Shown here: positions 1-8,037 of the stretch, one piece after another | How positions within the stretch are numbered: position 1 is the first letter of the stretch | Layout: the number at the start of each line of letters is the position of its first letter | Source of the DNA: Strigomonas culicis | Taxonomy: Eukaryota > Euglenozoa > Kinetoplastea > Trypanosomatida > Trypanosomatidae | DNA: 21,138 bases | NCBI GenBank assembly: GCA_000482145.1 | Contig: AUXH01000331.1 | Location: forward strand, 1 to 21,138 | Reading direction: 5' to 3' | Position numbers and translations under genes: made by a program | The notes under the pieces: generated by a model | The model's input: the letters and a program-made list of their open reading frames with translations, nothing else | The model's database searches: none | Told to the model about the DNA's origin: nothing

Positions 1-281
1 GTTTTTCTTTCTTCTTTTATATTTGTTTATATACTTGTGAGAGCTCTGGCCGCTCCCTGTGCATAGATGCGGGGTGTACGTATCATTGCCACGCACTCCT
101 ACAGGTTTGCACAGTGCATGCCAGACGCTTCCGTGCTGGTGGTGACGCTACAAAGCGGATATACATCAAAATGATCTCTCTGCACCCACTTTTTCATATC
201 CCTCTTGTGTTGAATGCTGTGCGTATGAAACAGCTGTCTGCTCTTTCCGCTGTGTACTCTCTGTGCTGAGACGAATGTGTG
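1..281. other. intergenic spacer left of glutamate 5-kinase gene
   Basis: No coding region can be supported here. The stretch has mixed composition, starts with a T-rich run and has no long GC-rich open frame of the kind seen in every gene of this window. It is probably the 3' UTR or spacer of a gene lying left of the window. The pyrimidine tract used by the next gene begins at its right end. Confidence 0.6.
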
Positions 282-362
282 CTTTCCTTCTCTCTTTCCC
301 CCTTTTTTGTTTCTAATTTGTGTGTGCTTGTGTTGCGTTCCATGTTTTTTATTACGTTGTAG
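282..362 (+). promoter_or_regulatory. putative SL trans-splice acceptor for glutamate 5-kinase
   Basis: A C/T-rich tract (about 282-312, then T-rich to 360) is followed by AG at 361-362, the first AG after the tract. A second pyrimidine-rich stretch (about 377-391) leads to another AG at 413-414. Whichever AG is used, no in-frame ATG follows before the conserved kinase core. Confidence 0.5.
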
Positions 363-415
363 ATACCCCCAACTGCATTCCTTCTTTTCTCACCGACGCA
401 CTACGAACAAACAGC

Positions 416-1210
416 ATACCCGACAACGGCAAGAACGCAAAGCGCATCGTCATCAAGATCGGCTCCTCCATCCTCGTCGAGAATGAACAGCTCGTTCTCG
501 AACGCATCCGCGATCTCTGCAAGCTGCTCGCGGATCTCTCCAACAAGTACGAGGTGATCCTCGTGTCGTCCGGCGCGGTCGCGGCCGGCTACACGGAGGT
601 GAAGCTCGACAAGCGGCTGTGCACGGAGAACAAGCACGCGCTGGCCTCCGTCGGCCAGCCGCTGCTCATGCACACGTACTTCGAGGAGTTGCTGCCGTAC
701 GGGCTGTGCCCCGCGCAGCTGCTGCTCGGCTTCCACGACTTTGACAAGCGCTCCAGCACGATGCACGCGAAGAACGCGGTGGACGTGCTGCTGCGCGAGG
801 GCGTCGTGCCCATCGTGAACGAGAACGACGCGATAGACATGGCCAATTTTGTGTTCGGTGACAACGACCGCATGGCCGCGCACGTGGCGTACCACTTTCG
901 CGCGGACCTGCTGGTGATCCTGAGCGACATCGAGGGCTACTACGACTCCAACCCGCGCGAGAACCCCGACGCGAAGCTGCTCAAGCACGTGCACCACATC
1001 CCGGCGGAGGCGCTGCAGGACGAGGCGTCGCCGAACAACGCGTTTGCGACGGGCGGCATCGTGACGAAGCTGAAGGCGGCGCAGTTCCTGCTGGAGCATA
1101 AGCGCAAGATGTTCCTCACCAGCGGCTTCGACCTGTCGCTCATCCGTGAGTACCTGCTGGACGGTGTGCACAACAAGGGCACGCTCTTCTGCCCGGCGGA
1201 AGACAAGTAA
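416..1210 (+). CDS. glutamate 5-kinase, with ATA at the expected start position
   Basis: This enzyme phosphorylates L-glutamate with ATP to glutamyl-5-phosphate, the first step of proline synthesis in the cytosol. Counting from ATA at 416, the amino-acid-kinase fold is complete: IKIGSS near residue 13, then SSGAVAAG, VGQPLLM, IVNENDAI, FGDNDRMAAHVA, LSDIEGYYDSNP and ATGGIVTKLKAA. There is no C-terminal PUA domain, so this is the short form of the enzyme. The frame opens after TAA at 314-316 and holds no ATG until 667, which lies inside the catalytic domain. The residues after 416 (IPDNGKNAKR) lead directly into the conserved core, so 416 is where a normal ATG would be expected. The product call is firm; the start is unresolved (non-AUG initiation, strain mutation or base error). 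Confidence 0.9.
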   Translation: MPDNGKNAKRIVIKIGSSILVENEQLVLERIRDLCKLLADLSNKYEVILVSSGAVAAGYTEVKLDKRLCTENKHALASVGQPLLMHTYFEELLPYGLCPAQLLLGFHDFDKRSSTMHAKNAVDVLLREGVVPIVNENDAIDMANFVFGDNDRMAAHVAYHFRADLLVILSDIEGYYDSNPRENPDAKLLKHVHHIPAEALQDEASPNNAFATGGIVTKLKAAQFLLEHKRKMFLTSGFDLSLIREYLLDGVHNKGTLFCPAEDK

Positions 1211-1485
1211 ATCGTCGATGAACTGCTCTGTCAACGTTGTGCTTCTGTTGTTGATAACCATCTAATAAGTGTAGTACCACCCAGGCTCTTAGTAAATATA
1301 TAAGCATAATCTCTCCCACCGTGACACAACGGTGCAGTTTGTCGGTTTTTTTTTTTTGTCTTCATCGCGAGGTGCTCGTTGAAGGACTTGTATGCAGTGT
1401 TGTGGACAGACCCGTTCGACATCACTTCCCTCTCTTTTTTTCTCTCTCTCACATACTGCACATTAGTGGTACTTTTTGTAATTAG
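1211..1485 (+). other. spacer between glutamate 5-kinase and PPR-like gene
   Basis: With the following tract this makes a 335-nt gap without a gene. It is AT-rich and contains T runs (about 1347-1359) and a CT-rich run (about 1425-1450). It most likely holds the 3' UTR and polyadenylation region of the kinase gene. I see no ORF with the GC-rich codon use of the neighbouring genes and no RNA gene. Confidence 0.6.
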
Positions 1486-1509
1486 TTTGTTTTTCCCCCT
1501 TTCCTTTAG
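1486..1509 (+). promoter_or_regulatory. putative SL trans-splice acceptor for PPR-like gene
   Basis: The tract TTTGTTTTTCCCCCTTTCCTTT ends in AG at 1508-1509. The resulting 5' UTR would be 36 nt (1510-1545) with no upstream ATG. Confidence 0.7.
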
Positions 1510-1545
1510 AGCCGCATACCCATCTCTACGTGAGCCGCGAAGAGG

Positions 1546-3237
1546 ATGTTGAGTCAAAATGTGGCGAAAGCGACGGTACCGTCGTACTACATGATCCGCA
1601 CGAACCTGCCGCAGCGCAAGCCGCTCAACCAGTGGGAGGGCGTCTACTACTATAGCGGCATCACCAAGCGGCAGCAGCACACCATCCTGCTGCAGCGGAA
1701 GCGCGAGCGCGCGGCGCAGCTGGCGGCCTTCCAGCGGCAGCGCGAGGCGGTGCTGGGCCACTACCGCGCGCTCGGCGGCCGGCCGCCGGGCGCCGCGGAG
1801 GTCGGTCTCGCGGCGCAGCTCGCCACGCACGGCCTGCACCGCGAGGCGACGCAGCTGCTGGACGAGCTGCACCACGCACAGCAGCTCCGCGTGGAGCACT
1901 ACGCGGCGCTCGTGCGCAGCCTCGCGGCGGAGCGGCTACAGCAGTGCGTGCTGCACACGGAGGCCGGCGGCGACCCCGCGCTGGTGTTCAAGCTCGTCGG
2001 CGACTACGCCGGCGAGGAGCGCGCGGCGGAGGCGTACCGGTGGTACGACATGGGCATGGCGGTGCTGCGCGCGGAGAGCGGCCTGCGGGGCCACCACGCG
2101 GAGGGCACCGCCGCGGCCGCGCAGCTGACCAACGCGCTCATGGAGACGCTGCTGACGTGCGGCTACACGCACGTGAGAGCGGTCCCGAGCTCGCTGTACG
2201 ACCGCATGGGCGCCGCCGGCGTGTCGCCGACAATGCGCACCTACGAGCTCGTGATGCTGGCGCTGAGCCTCGAGGGCAACACGGCCGAGGCGGCGAGCGT
2301 GCACCGCTTCCTGCGTGAGCGGCACGGCGAGCATCTGACGGTGGGCAGCTTCAACGCGCTGCTGCTGGGGCACCGCGAGGACCGCGCCTTCGACCGCTGC
2401 GACGCGCTGTGGCAGGAGCTCGTGGACCTGCGCTGGCCGCGCGCGAACGTGCTGAGCGCGGAGCTCTACCTTCGCAGCATCGTCGACCACAGCTACACGC
2501 CGACGAGTGGGCCGCTGCAGCGCTTCGGCAACATCAGCACGGTGGAGAAGAAGAAGGTGCCGCTCGTTCTCGCGCAGATGGCGGACCTCGGCATCCCGCG
2601 GACGCACCTGTCGCGCGCGCTGACGGACGAGGTGGAGGACGCGCTGCGCAAGTTCTCGCTCTACCGCGACCGCTTCTACCAGTGGGGCCGCGCGGTGAAG
2701 CAGTTCGACTTCATCGAGTTCCGCCGGCGCAACGGCTGGATGTACGACCTGCACCTCATGAACACCGCGACGCGCCAGAGCGCCGTCGCGCGCGACCCGA
2801 CGAACCCCAACGCGAGCGTCGCTGCCGCGGGCACGATGGAGCTGCCGGCCTTCTTCTCCGAGCGGCCGTCGTGGGAGCGGCAGGCGCTCGAGGGCGTCCT
2901 CTTCACCTCCGACCGGCGCGAGCGCACGGAGGACGTGCGGGCCGGCGACTTCTACTACGACGACACGCGCAGCATCCAGGCACGCGGCAGCACGTGGATG
3001 AACCAGGTGCCGCAGAGCCGGTACGACCAGCTGTACGGCGTGGGCCACCCCGATATCGCCAAGATCGGCATCCGCCGCCATCTCGACGTCGAGTACGTGA
3101 ATCGGCAGGAGGTGATGGACCGCGACGCTGCGCTGATGCGCAAGTCGGTGAGCGGCGGTCGCCGCCTTCGCCAGCGCGTCGAGGGCGCGCGCACGCACCG
3201 CAACGAGGGGTCCCTCGTGCGTGGCAAGAAGAAGTAG
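1546..3237 (+). CDS. PPR-like, putative mitochondrial protein
   Basis: This is a 563-residue protein from the first ATG after the splice acceptor. The N-terminus (MLSQNVAKATVP...) is short, basic/hydroxylated and could be a mitochondrial leader. Residues about 85-300 are helical pairs. Two consecutive segments, about 228-262 (containing TYELVMLALSLEGNTAEAA) and 265-296 (containing SFNALLLGHREDRAFDRCDA), resemble pentatricopeptide (PPR) repeats. The last 200 residues are not repeat-like and end in a basic tail. Kinetoplastids have many PPR proteins in mitochondrial ribosomes and RNA processing; a mitoribosome-associated role is inference from that knowledge. TPR-type helices are the main alternative. 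I do not recognise a specific orthologue. Confidence 0.6.
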   Translation: MLSQNVAKATVPSYYMIRTNLPQRKPLNQWEGVYYYSGITKRQQHTILLQRKRERAAQLAAFQRQREAVLGHYRALGGRPPGAAEVGLAAQLATHGLHREATQLLDELHHAQQLRVEHYAALVRSLAAERLQQCVLHTEAGGDPALVFKLVGDYAGEERAAEAYRWYDMGMAVLRAESGLRGHHAEGTAAAAQLTNALMETLLTCGYTHVRAVPSSLYDRMGAAGVSPTMRTYELVMLALSLEGNTAEAASVHRFLRERHGEHLTVGSFNALLLGHREDRAFDRCDALWQELVDLRWPRANVLSAELYLRSIVDHSYTPTSGPLQRFGNISTVEKKKVPLVLAQMADLGIPRTHLSRALTDEVEDALRKFSLYRDRFYQWGRAVKQFDFIEFRRRNGWMYDLHLMNTATRQSAVARDPTNPNASVAAAGTMELPAFFSERPSWERQALEGVLFTSDRRERTEDVRAGDFYYDDTRSIQARGSTWMNQVPQSRYDQLYGVGHPDIAKIGIRRHLDVEYVNRQEVMDRDAALMRKSVSGGRRLRQRVEGARTHRNEGSLVRGKKK

Positions 3238-3786
3238 GGGATGGGTGCCGCGTGCCGGTGGCGTGGGGCACCCATCAGGTAGTTAGGGAAGCTGTTCTCG
3301 CGGTCTTTACAGATGGACGTCTACGTGCGCTAGGAAGTCATTGGACGAGAGAAGCGAAAAGGGAAAAAGAACATGAATAAGAAGAATACTAGTCGGATGG
3401 CGATAACGGTTCTTCATACACATACACACGCACACTCTCTTTTTTTTTTTTCCTTCTTGGTACCATTTTTTTTTTTGTTTGTAACTAATGCGGCGTGTGA
3501 TATATTCTTTTGTGTCCGCGTAATGGTGATTTATTAATAGTTACGTATCTTTTGTAAGCACTGCTGTCCCCACGGTTTTGTGTTTTCTTTAGAGCGACAT
3601 TTCGATTGCGGACATGCCTTCTGGAGATGTCTTCTGCTTCATCTCTCTCTTTTTCTCTCTCCCCCTTCTCTCCTCGTTCATTTTCGCTTCTTTTTAATTA
3701 ATTATTATTTTTCTTTTCTTTGTTAAATCTGCAAGTCAGTTCACCTGTGAGTTGAAAACAGTAGAGGCAAGCACATTCATCATTAG
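3238..3786 (+). other. spacer between PPR-like and CCCH genes
   Basis: Together with the following tract this is a 653-nt gap. It contains CA-rich simple sequence (about 3417-3434), two T runs (about 3439-3451 and 3465-3475) and a long CT-rich stretch (about 3640-3695). ORFs crossing it are short and lack the codon bias of the real genes. The CT-rich stretch near 3640-3695 could be an additional splice or polyadenylation signal. I see no gene. Confidence 0.55.
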
Positions 3787-3890
3787 TTTTTGTTTCCTCC
3801 TCTTTTTTTCTCACTCGCTTTGCTTACTCGTGATTGTGTCTTTTTGTTTTCCCCTTTACGTGTATTTTGATATCCCCGTTCCTTCTCGAG
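3787..3890 (+). promoter_or_regulatory. long pyrimidine tract with AG abutting the start codon
   Basis: From 3787 to 3888 the strand is T/C-rich and contains no AG at all. The first AG is 3889-3890, immediately before ATG at 3891. The previous AG is at 3785-3786, upstream of the tract. Use of 3889-3890 would give an mRNA with the AUG directly after the spliced leader. Confidence 0.5.
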
Positions 3891-5000
3891 ATGGGGAAGA
3901 AGCCTAGGTCTAAGGCGGTCGACGTGACGAAGAGCCTGCTGCAGGCGACGAGCGTGTCGGACTACATCGTGGTGCAGGTATCGCCCAGCCACACGGTTCA
4001 GGTCACAGAGGAGGAGCTTAGCCCGACCGCCGGCAGCGAGGCGGCCTTCGCGTGGCGGCGCGAGGGCAAGTTAGACTCGTCCATGAAGCTGTGTATCAAC
4101 TGGCGACAGGGGTCGTGCCACAACCACGCGGCGTGCACCTTTGCCCACGTGACGTCCTTCTTTAACGTAGCGAACGCGGCGCCAGCGCCGGCCGCGGCGG
4201 TCACGGCCGGCCCGGCGACGCCGCCGGGGCCCCTCACGCGCGAGCACCCCGGCGGCGGGGACAGCGGCTCGTCGTCGTGGGTGCAGCGCCTCACCAGTAC
4301 TAGCGCGAACGCGGCGCGGTCGCCGGAGGGGCGGCCCGCGCCGGGGCCCTCGCGGGGGCTGCCCGCGCAGTCCTCGTGGGGCTCGCGGCCGCCGCCGGCG
4401 GAGGCGACGCCCTCGAAGGAGGGGGCAGACTTAGAGCCCGCCGTGGCGGCGCCGCGCTCGAGCCGGCCGCCGGCGGGGCCGCGGCAGGCCGCGCCAGAGC
4501 CGGAGGGCCCGGCGCCCGTCCCGCAGGACGACCCCGTCTTCGAGGCGCTTAGTGGCGGGCCGCGCGCCGCCAGCAGCTACGAGTCGCCACTGCGGTGGCT
4601 CACGCAGCAAGGGCCGGCCGACCCGGCCGCTGCGGCGTCGCCGGTGGCGCAGCCGGAGGACCCGCAGCTGGCGAAGCTGCGGCTGCTGGAGGAGCTGACC
4701 GGGGGGCCCGTGACCCTCGCCCCACCGTTTAGGGCGCCGAGCCACGAGCAGCGCAGCGTGCCGAGCCCGCCGTTTATGCACTTCTCGACCCAACCTAGCG
4801 GTGAGGTGCCTTCCGTAGGGTGCAGTGACGGCGGCCGCGGCCTGCCGCCGCAGGCGGCGATGCTGCCGCAGCGGGGCATGCCCATGGGCGCCGTCTTCTC
4901 CACCGGCCAGCAGCCGCCGCAGGGCCAGCCGAGCTCGGCCGGCGGGGACCCGGCCGTGTCGCTGCGGCAGTTGATGTCTCTGCTGACCAGTGGTGAGTGA
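3891..5000 (+). CDS. CCCH zinc-finger protein (single finger, low-complexity tail)
   Basis: This is a 369-residue protein. One CCCH finger is clear: C68, C76, C82 and H86, spaced CX7CX5CX3H, in the context LCINWRQGSC...CTFAH. Such fingers usually bind RNA, and trypanosomatids use many single-CCCH proteins as post-transcriptional regulators because transcription is polycistronic; the RNA-binding role here is inferred. The N-terminal 60 residues (MGKKPRSKAVDVTKSLLQAT...) look ordered. Residues about 95-330 are Pro/Ala/Gly/Ser-rich and probably disordered, and the C-terminus ends in a short helical segment (SLRQLMSLLTSGE). The ATG at 3891 was chosen because the open frame further left has no ATG and lies in the pyrimidine tract. 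The specific ZC3H family member is not recognised. Confidence 0.85.
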   Translation: MGKKPRSKAVDVTKSLLQATSVSDYIVVQVSPSHTVQVTEEELSPTAGSEAAFAWRREGKLDSSMKLCINWRQGSCHNHAACTFAHVTSFFNVANAAPAPAAAVTAGPATPPGPLTREHPGGGDSGSSSWVQRLTSTSANAARSPEGRPAPGPSRGLPAQSSWGSRPPPAEATPSKEGADLEPAVAAPRSSRPPAGPRQAAPEPEGPAPVPQDDPVFEALSGGPRAASSYESPLRWLTQQGPADPAAAASPVAQPEDPQLAKLRLLEELTGGPVTLAPPFRAPSHEQRSVPSPPFMHFSTQPSGEVPSVGCSDGGRGLPPQAAMLPQRGMPMGAVFSTGQQPPQGQPSSAGGDPAVSLRQLMSLLTSGE

Positions 5001-5703
5001 CGGCGCGTTGCTAACCGACGGCTGCGTGCGCACACACATACAGACAAATGGTCTTCTTCCTTTTTTTTTTGTTTGTTTTCTGTTCTTCTCTTTCCTTTAC
5101 CGTTTCACCATTTCTTGTCGACATGTTTTCCTCTTCGTTTTTATTCACTCGATTAATGTCTCTAGCACATTGAAAAATAAAAAAAGGAGCTGGAAAACTG
5201 TTGTTGTTATGGCAGGGAAAGGCGTGATGAACAGAGGAATGCAACCACAAAAAAAAAAGATTTGTGTGTCAGTGGAAGCACCACATGTTGCTACATGGCG
5301 TGGAATGGTCTTTTTGAGGGTGAAATAAAACTATACATACATCAGCACATGCATGCATATACCTTTTTATGCTGCATACGCACCTGCAGAAAAAGAAAGA
5401 AAAACACTTAAAAAATGATAAATTAAAAGCAAACAAATACAGAGTTACGCATACAATACTCACGAGGACACAGTTACAATATGATTCATCATCAACAACT
5501 TTTATTTGGTCATACTAAAAACAAAAAACAAACAAACAAAAAAAGAATATATTTAACTGTGTTATCATCTAACTAAATATAGGACCATAACAAGCAGACA
5601 AGCAGCAGCATCAGCAACAGCGGATTGAGAGATCAACGGAGAAGATACGTTCAAATGTTTGTCGCGGCACATTTCATGCTTTTTTTTTGTCTCGTAAATC
5701 CAT
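5001..5703 (+). other. spacer between CCCH and repeat-protein genes
   Basis: With the following tract this forms a 797-nt gap, the second longest in the window. It is AT-rich, with T runs near 5060-5070 and A-rich stretches near 5250-5258 and 5385-5415, and AAACAAACAAACAAAAAAAG near 5526-5545. Candidate ORFs are short, lack the G/C third-position signature and start in pyrimidine tracts. I interpret it as 3' UTR plus spacer and see no RNA gene. Confidence 0.55.
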
Positions 5704-5766
5704 TGCTTCTCTTCCGATTCTCTTTCTGCCTTTCTTCTCTCCTTTGTTTCTCTTCCTTGTCCACAG
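5704..5766 (+). promoter_or_regulatory. putative SL trans-splice acceptor for repeat-protein gene
   Basis: A C/T-rich tract about 60 nt long ends in CCACAG, with AG at 5765-5766. The predicted 5' UTR is 31 nt without ATG. Confidence 0.75.
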
Positions 5767-5797
5767 CCCAAACCTCACTTCATCTGCACACCCCATC

Positions 5798-7003
5798 ATG
5801 TTGTCGTTTCTCGTGAACAACGGCACGGCGCCGCCGGAGCAGCTGCCCACGCTGAAGCGGCTGTGTGCACTGTTAGACGCGGAGGAGCCGGCGGCGGACG
5901 CGGCCGCGCAGACCCTCCCGCCGCCGCCGCCGGCCGCCGCCGTCGCGCCACTCAACGGCGCGCCGGTGAAGCTGCCGCCCGCCGCGCCGTCGCCGACGGC
6001 CGCGCCGGTCAGCATGCTCGACTTCCTGACGGCGCGCTGCGGCGGCGCGCCCGGCGACTTCCCCACGCTGCGGGGCCTCGCCGAGCGGCTCGCGGAGCAG
6101 CCGGAGGAGCCGCCCGCCGCGGTGCCCGCGCCCGCGCCGCCGCCGGCGGCCGTGGAGGCGCCGCCGGTGCTCTCCATCCCGGTGCCCATCGCTCCCGGCG
6201 CCGACGACTGGAAAGGCGTGCGCGTCGTCACGGAGGCGCCGCCGGTGCTCTCCATCCCAGTGCCCATCGCTCCCGGCGCCGACGACTGGAAAGGCGTGCG
6301 CGTCGTCACGGAGGCGCCGCCGGTGCTCTCCATCCCGGTGCCCATCGCTCCCGGCGCCGACGACTGGAAAGGCGTGCGCGTCGTCACGGAGGCGGCGCCC
6401 GCCGCGACCACGGAGCCGCTGCCGCTGCCCAAGTCGCCGCTGGAGGTGGTGACGCCGGCGCTCCCGCCGCCGCCGCCGGCGGCAGCGAAGGCGCACGACC
6501 ACCTGCAGGCGGGCGGCATGCCCTGTGCGGAGGCCGTCGCGACGATGGAGCGCGTGCGGCAGAACCTGTACCAGGCGCGCGTCCGCCACGAGCAGCGGCC
6601 GCGCGGGCACTACGCGGAGCGCTTCATGGACGCGCTGTACAACCGCCAGGCCGGGGCGGGCCGCAGCCGACTGCACGGCGGCCTGCCGGAGCGGCCGCGG
6701 CCGGCGCGCGCGCCGTCGGCGGACCGCCCCGGGTCCGCGGAGGTGCCGCTCACGGCGCTGCTGCCGCACCCGCCCGAGCCGCGCGGCCGCGTGCCCTCCG
6801 CAGGCGCGCGGGGCGGGCCGGTGCTTCAGCCGTCGCGGCCGCAGGGGCGCGCGCCGTCGGCCGGCCGCCGGCCGCGCGCCGGCTCGGCCAAGGGCCACGC
6901 TGGTGCGGCGCCGTCGCCCCTCAGCACGCTCTCCATTGTGGGCACCAAGATCAGCCTGCCGCGCGGGCCCGCCGCGCACTTCACGCGGCCCCGGTTTTGT
7001 TAG
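5798..7003 (+). CDS. Pro/Ala-rich protein with three tandem 26-residue repeats
   Basis: This is a 401-residue protein of unknown function, starting at the first ATG 31 nt after the splice acceptor; the upstream in-frame extension has no ATG. Two related blocks begin at M1 (MLSFLVNNG...PTLKRL) and M73 (MLDFLTARC...PTLRGL), aligned without gaps at a 72-residue offset. Three 26-residue repeats follow at 120-145, 146-171 and 172-197 (APPVLSIPVPIAPGADDWKG core). A helical segment about 240-290 (ATMERVRQNLYQARVRHEQR) is the most ordered part. The C-terminal 110 residues are basic and Pro-rich, with recurring PSAG/PSAD motifs. It has no signal peptide or membrane segment. A cytoskeleton-associated role is possible from composition only. 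Confidence 0.7.
   Translation: MLSFLVNNGTAPPEQLPTLKRLCALLDAEEPAADAAAQTLPPPPPAAAVAPLNGAPVKLPPAAPSPTAAPVSMLDFLTARCGGAPGDFPTLRGLAERLAEQPEEPPAAVPAPAPPPAAVEAPPVLSIPVPIAPGADDWKGVRVVTEAPPVLSIPVPIAPGADDWKGVRVVTEAPPVLSIPVPIAPGADDWKGVRVVTEAAPAATTEPLPLPKSPLEVVTPALPPPPPAAAKAHDHLQAGGMPCAEAVATMERVRQNLYQARVRHEQRPRGHYAERFMDALYNRQAGAGRSRLHGGLPERPRPARAPSADRPGSAEVPLTALLPHPPEPRGRVPSAGARGGPVLQPSRPQGRAPSAGRRPRAGSAKGHAGAAPSPLSTLSIVGTKISLPRGPAAHFTRPRFC
6155..6388 (+). repeat. three tandem 78-bp coding repeats
   Basis: The copies are 6155-6232, 6233-6310 and 6311-6388, each encoding 26 residues in frame. Copies 1 and 3 appear identical. Copy 2 differs by a single synonymous G to A change at 6259 (CCG to CCA, Pro). 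This near-identity implies recent expansion or gene-conversion homogenisation. Confidence 0.97.
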
Positions 7004-7185
7004 CGCGGACGGGCAGGGCGGTGTGCGACGCTCTCCACGCGCTCTGCGGAGGATAGATAAACTATACAATTACACGTGTACATGCACGTATCCTTCTTAG
7101 CGCAGTCCTGTGCTTCTCTTTCGTTATAGACTTCGGCTCGTGCACCCGGGCACTCGGACGGACGGCCACCTTACTGCATATCGCG
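7004..7185 (+). other. spacer between repeat-protein gene and RPB4-like gene
   Basis: This is the left part of a 316-nt gap. It has mixed composition with a GC-rich start, and no ORF that I would call. It is probably the 3' UTR of the repeat-protein gene. Confidence 0.5.
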
Positions 7186-7217
7186 CCCCTCTCTCCCTCT
7201 TCTCTTCTTCCGTGAAG
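7186..7217 (+). promoter_or_regulatory. putative SL trans-splice acceptor for RPB4-like gene
   Basis: A CCCCTCTCTCCCTCTTCTCTTCTTCC-type tract is followed by the first AG at 7216-7217. The predicted 5' UTR is about 102 nt, A-rich near the gene, and free of ATG. Confidence 0.65.
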
Positions 7218-7319
7218 CCCTCACACTGACAGCACGCTCACCAAAGGTTCCTACTGAAAAGGACAAATAGAAATAGCTAATTACAAGACGTAAAATAAAG
7301 GCACCCACGCTCGCTAGCC

Positions 7320-7811
7320 ATGGCGGAGAACTATAGTGAGGGCGACCTGGGCATCATCTTCCGGCAGGCGGAGCCGCTGACGCTGCCGATGGTGTCGCAG
7401 CTCCTGCGCGATATACGCGCCGGCAGCGACGGCGGCTCGACCGCCGCGGAGGCGCTCCTCCACCAGTGCAGGGAAGAGGTGGAGGTCATCCAGGAGACGT
7501 GCGCGCCGGAGGACGCCGTCGCGCACCTGGCGAAGGAGCGGCTGCGGCGCCGTGGGCCCGCCGGCGGGGACGAGGCCAACGCCCACCTCGCGCACATCGC
7601 GGTGGACGCGGAGGGGAACGTAGTGAGCGACGGCACGGCGGACGCCACGCCGGCGGCGCCCAGCCTGTCGCGGGAGCCCATGAAGCCCTTCGAGGTCGTC
7701 GCGCTCGCGACGCTGGTGCCGCGCACCGCGGAGGAGGCCATCGTGCTGGTGCCGTCGCTGCACCGCTTCGAGGCGAACGACCTGCAGAACGCCCTGGCGA
7801 TCCTCCAGTAG
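7320..7811 (+). CDS. RPB4: DNA-directed RNA polymerase II subunit RPB4-like
   Basis: This is a 163-residue protein. RPB4 pairs with RPB7 to form the stalk of RNA polymerase II in the nucleus. The C-terminal block at 122-163 (KPFEVVALATLVPRTAEEA, then LVPSL-RFEANDLQNAL) matches the RPB4 signature, where eukaryotic homologues have FE-LA-LANLCPETAEEA-LIPSL and a final helix. The N-terminal part (about residues 17-36, PLTLPMVSQLLRDIR) fits the first helix of the family. Between the two lies an acidic/Ala-rich linker (about 80-120). RPC9, the Pol III counterpart, is the alternative, but the TAEEA and VPSL-RF elements favour RPB4. The ATG at 7320 is the first after the acceptor, in context GCCATGG. 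Confidence 0.78.
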   Translation: MAENYSEGDLGIIFRQAEPLTLPMVSQLLRDIRAGSDGGSTAAEALLHQCREEVEVIQETCAPEDAVAHLAKERLRRRGPAGGDEANAHLAHIAVDAEGNVVSDGTADATPAAPSLSREPMKPFEVVALATLVPRTAEEAIVLVPSLHRFEANDLQNALAILQ

Positions 7812-7821
7812 TGTGTGCGGC

Positions 7822-7866
7822 GAGAGAGAGAGAGAGAGAGAGAGCCGTGAATAGAGAGAGAGAGAG
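7822..7866 (+). repeat. GA simple repeats in RPB4-like 3' UTR
   Basis: A (GA) run covers 7822-7844 and a second AG run covers 7853-7866, separated by CCGTGAAT. They begin 11 nt after the stop codon at 7811 and are purine-rich on the coding strand, unlike the pyrimidine tracts elsewhere. Confidence 0.95.
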
Positions 7867-8037
7867 CTTAGCTGTTTGACTAACATATAATTTCACAACT
7901 CTTTTTTTTTTGTGTAACTATTATTTCTTTTTGTTTTATCACATGCCTTTCTCGCTTTCTCCTCCTGTATAGTATTATTCCTTCTATAATTTGGTCTTTT
8001 CTTCCCGTCTCTCTCTTCTCGATGGCTAAAGCTTAAT

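Noticed and set aside
277..486. Overlapping ORF with ATG 277 ahead of and into the glutamate 5-kinase gene.
   Set aside because: It is in a different frame from the kinase, begins in the pyrimidine tract upstream of the likely SL site and translates to low-complexity sequence.
5687..5797. Hydrophobic N-terminal extension of the repeat protein.
   Set aside because: It would need a TTG start and is upstream of the splice acceptor at 5765-5766; it is translated pyrimidine tract.
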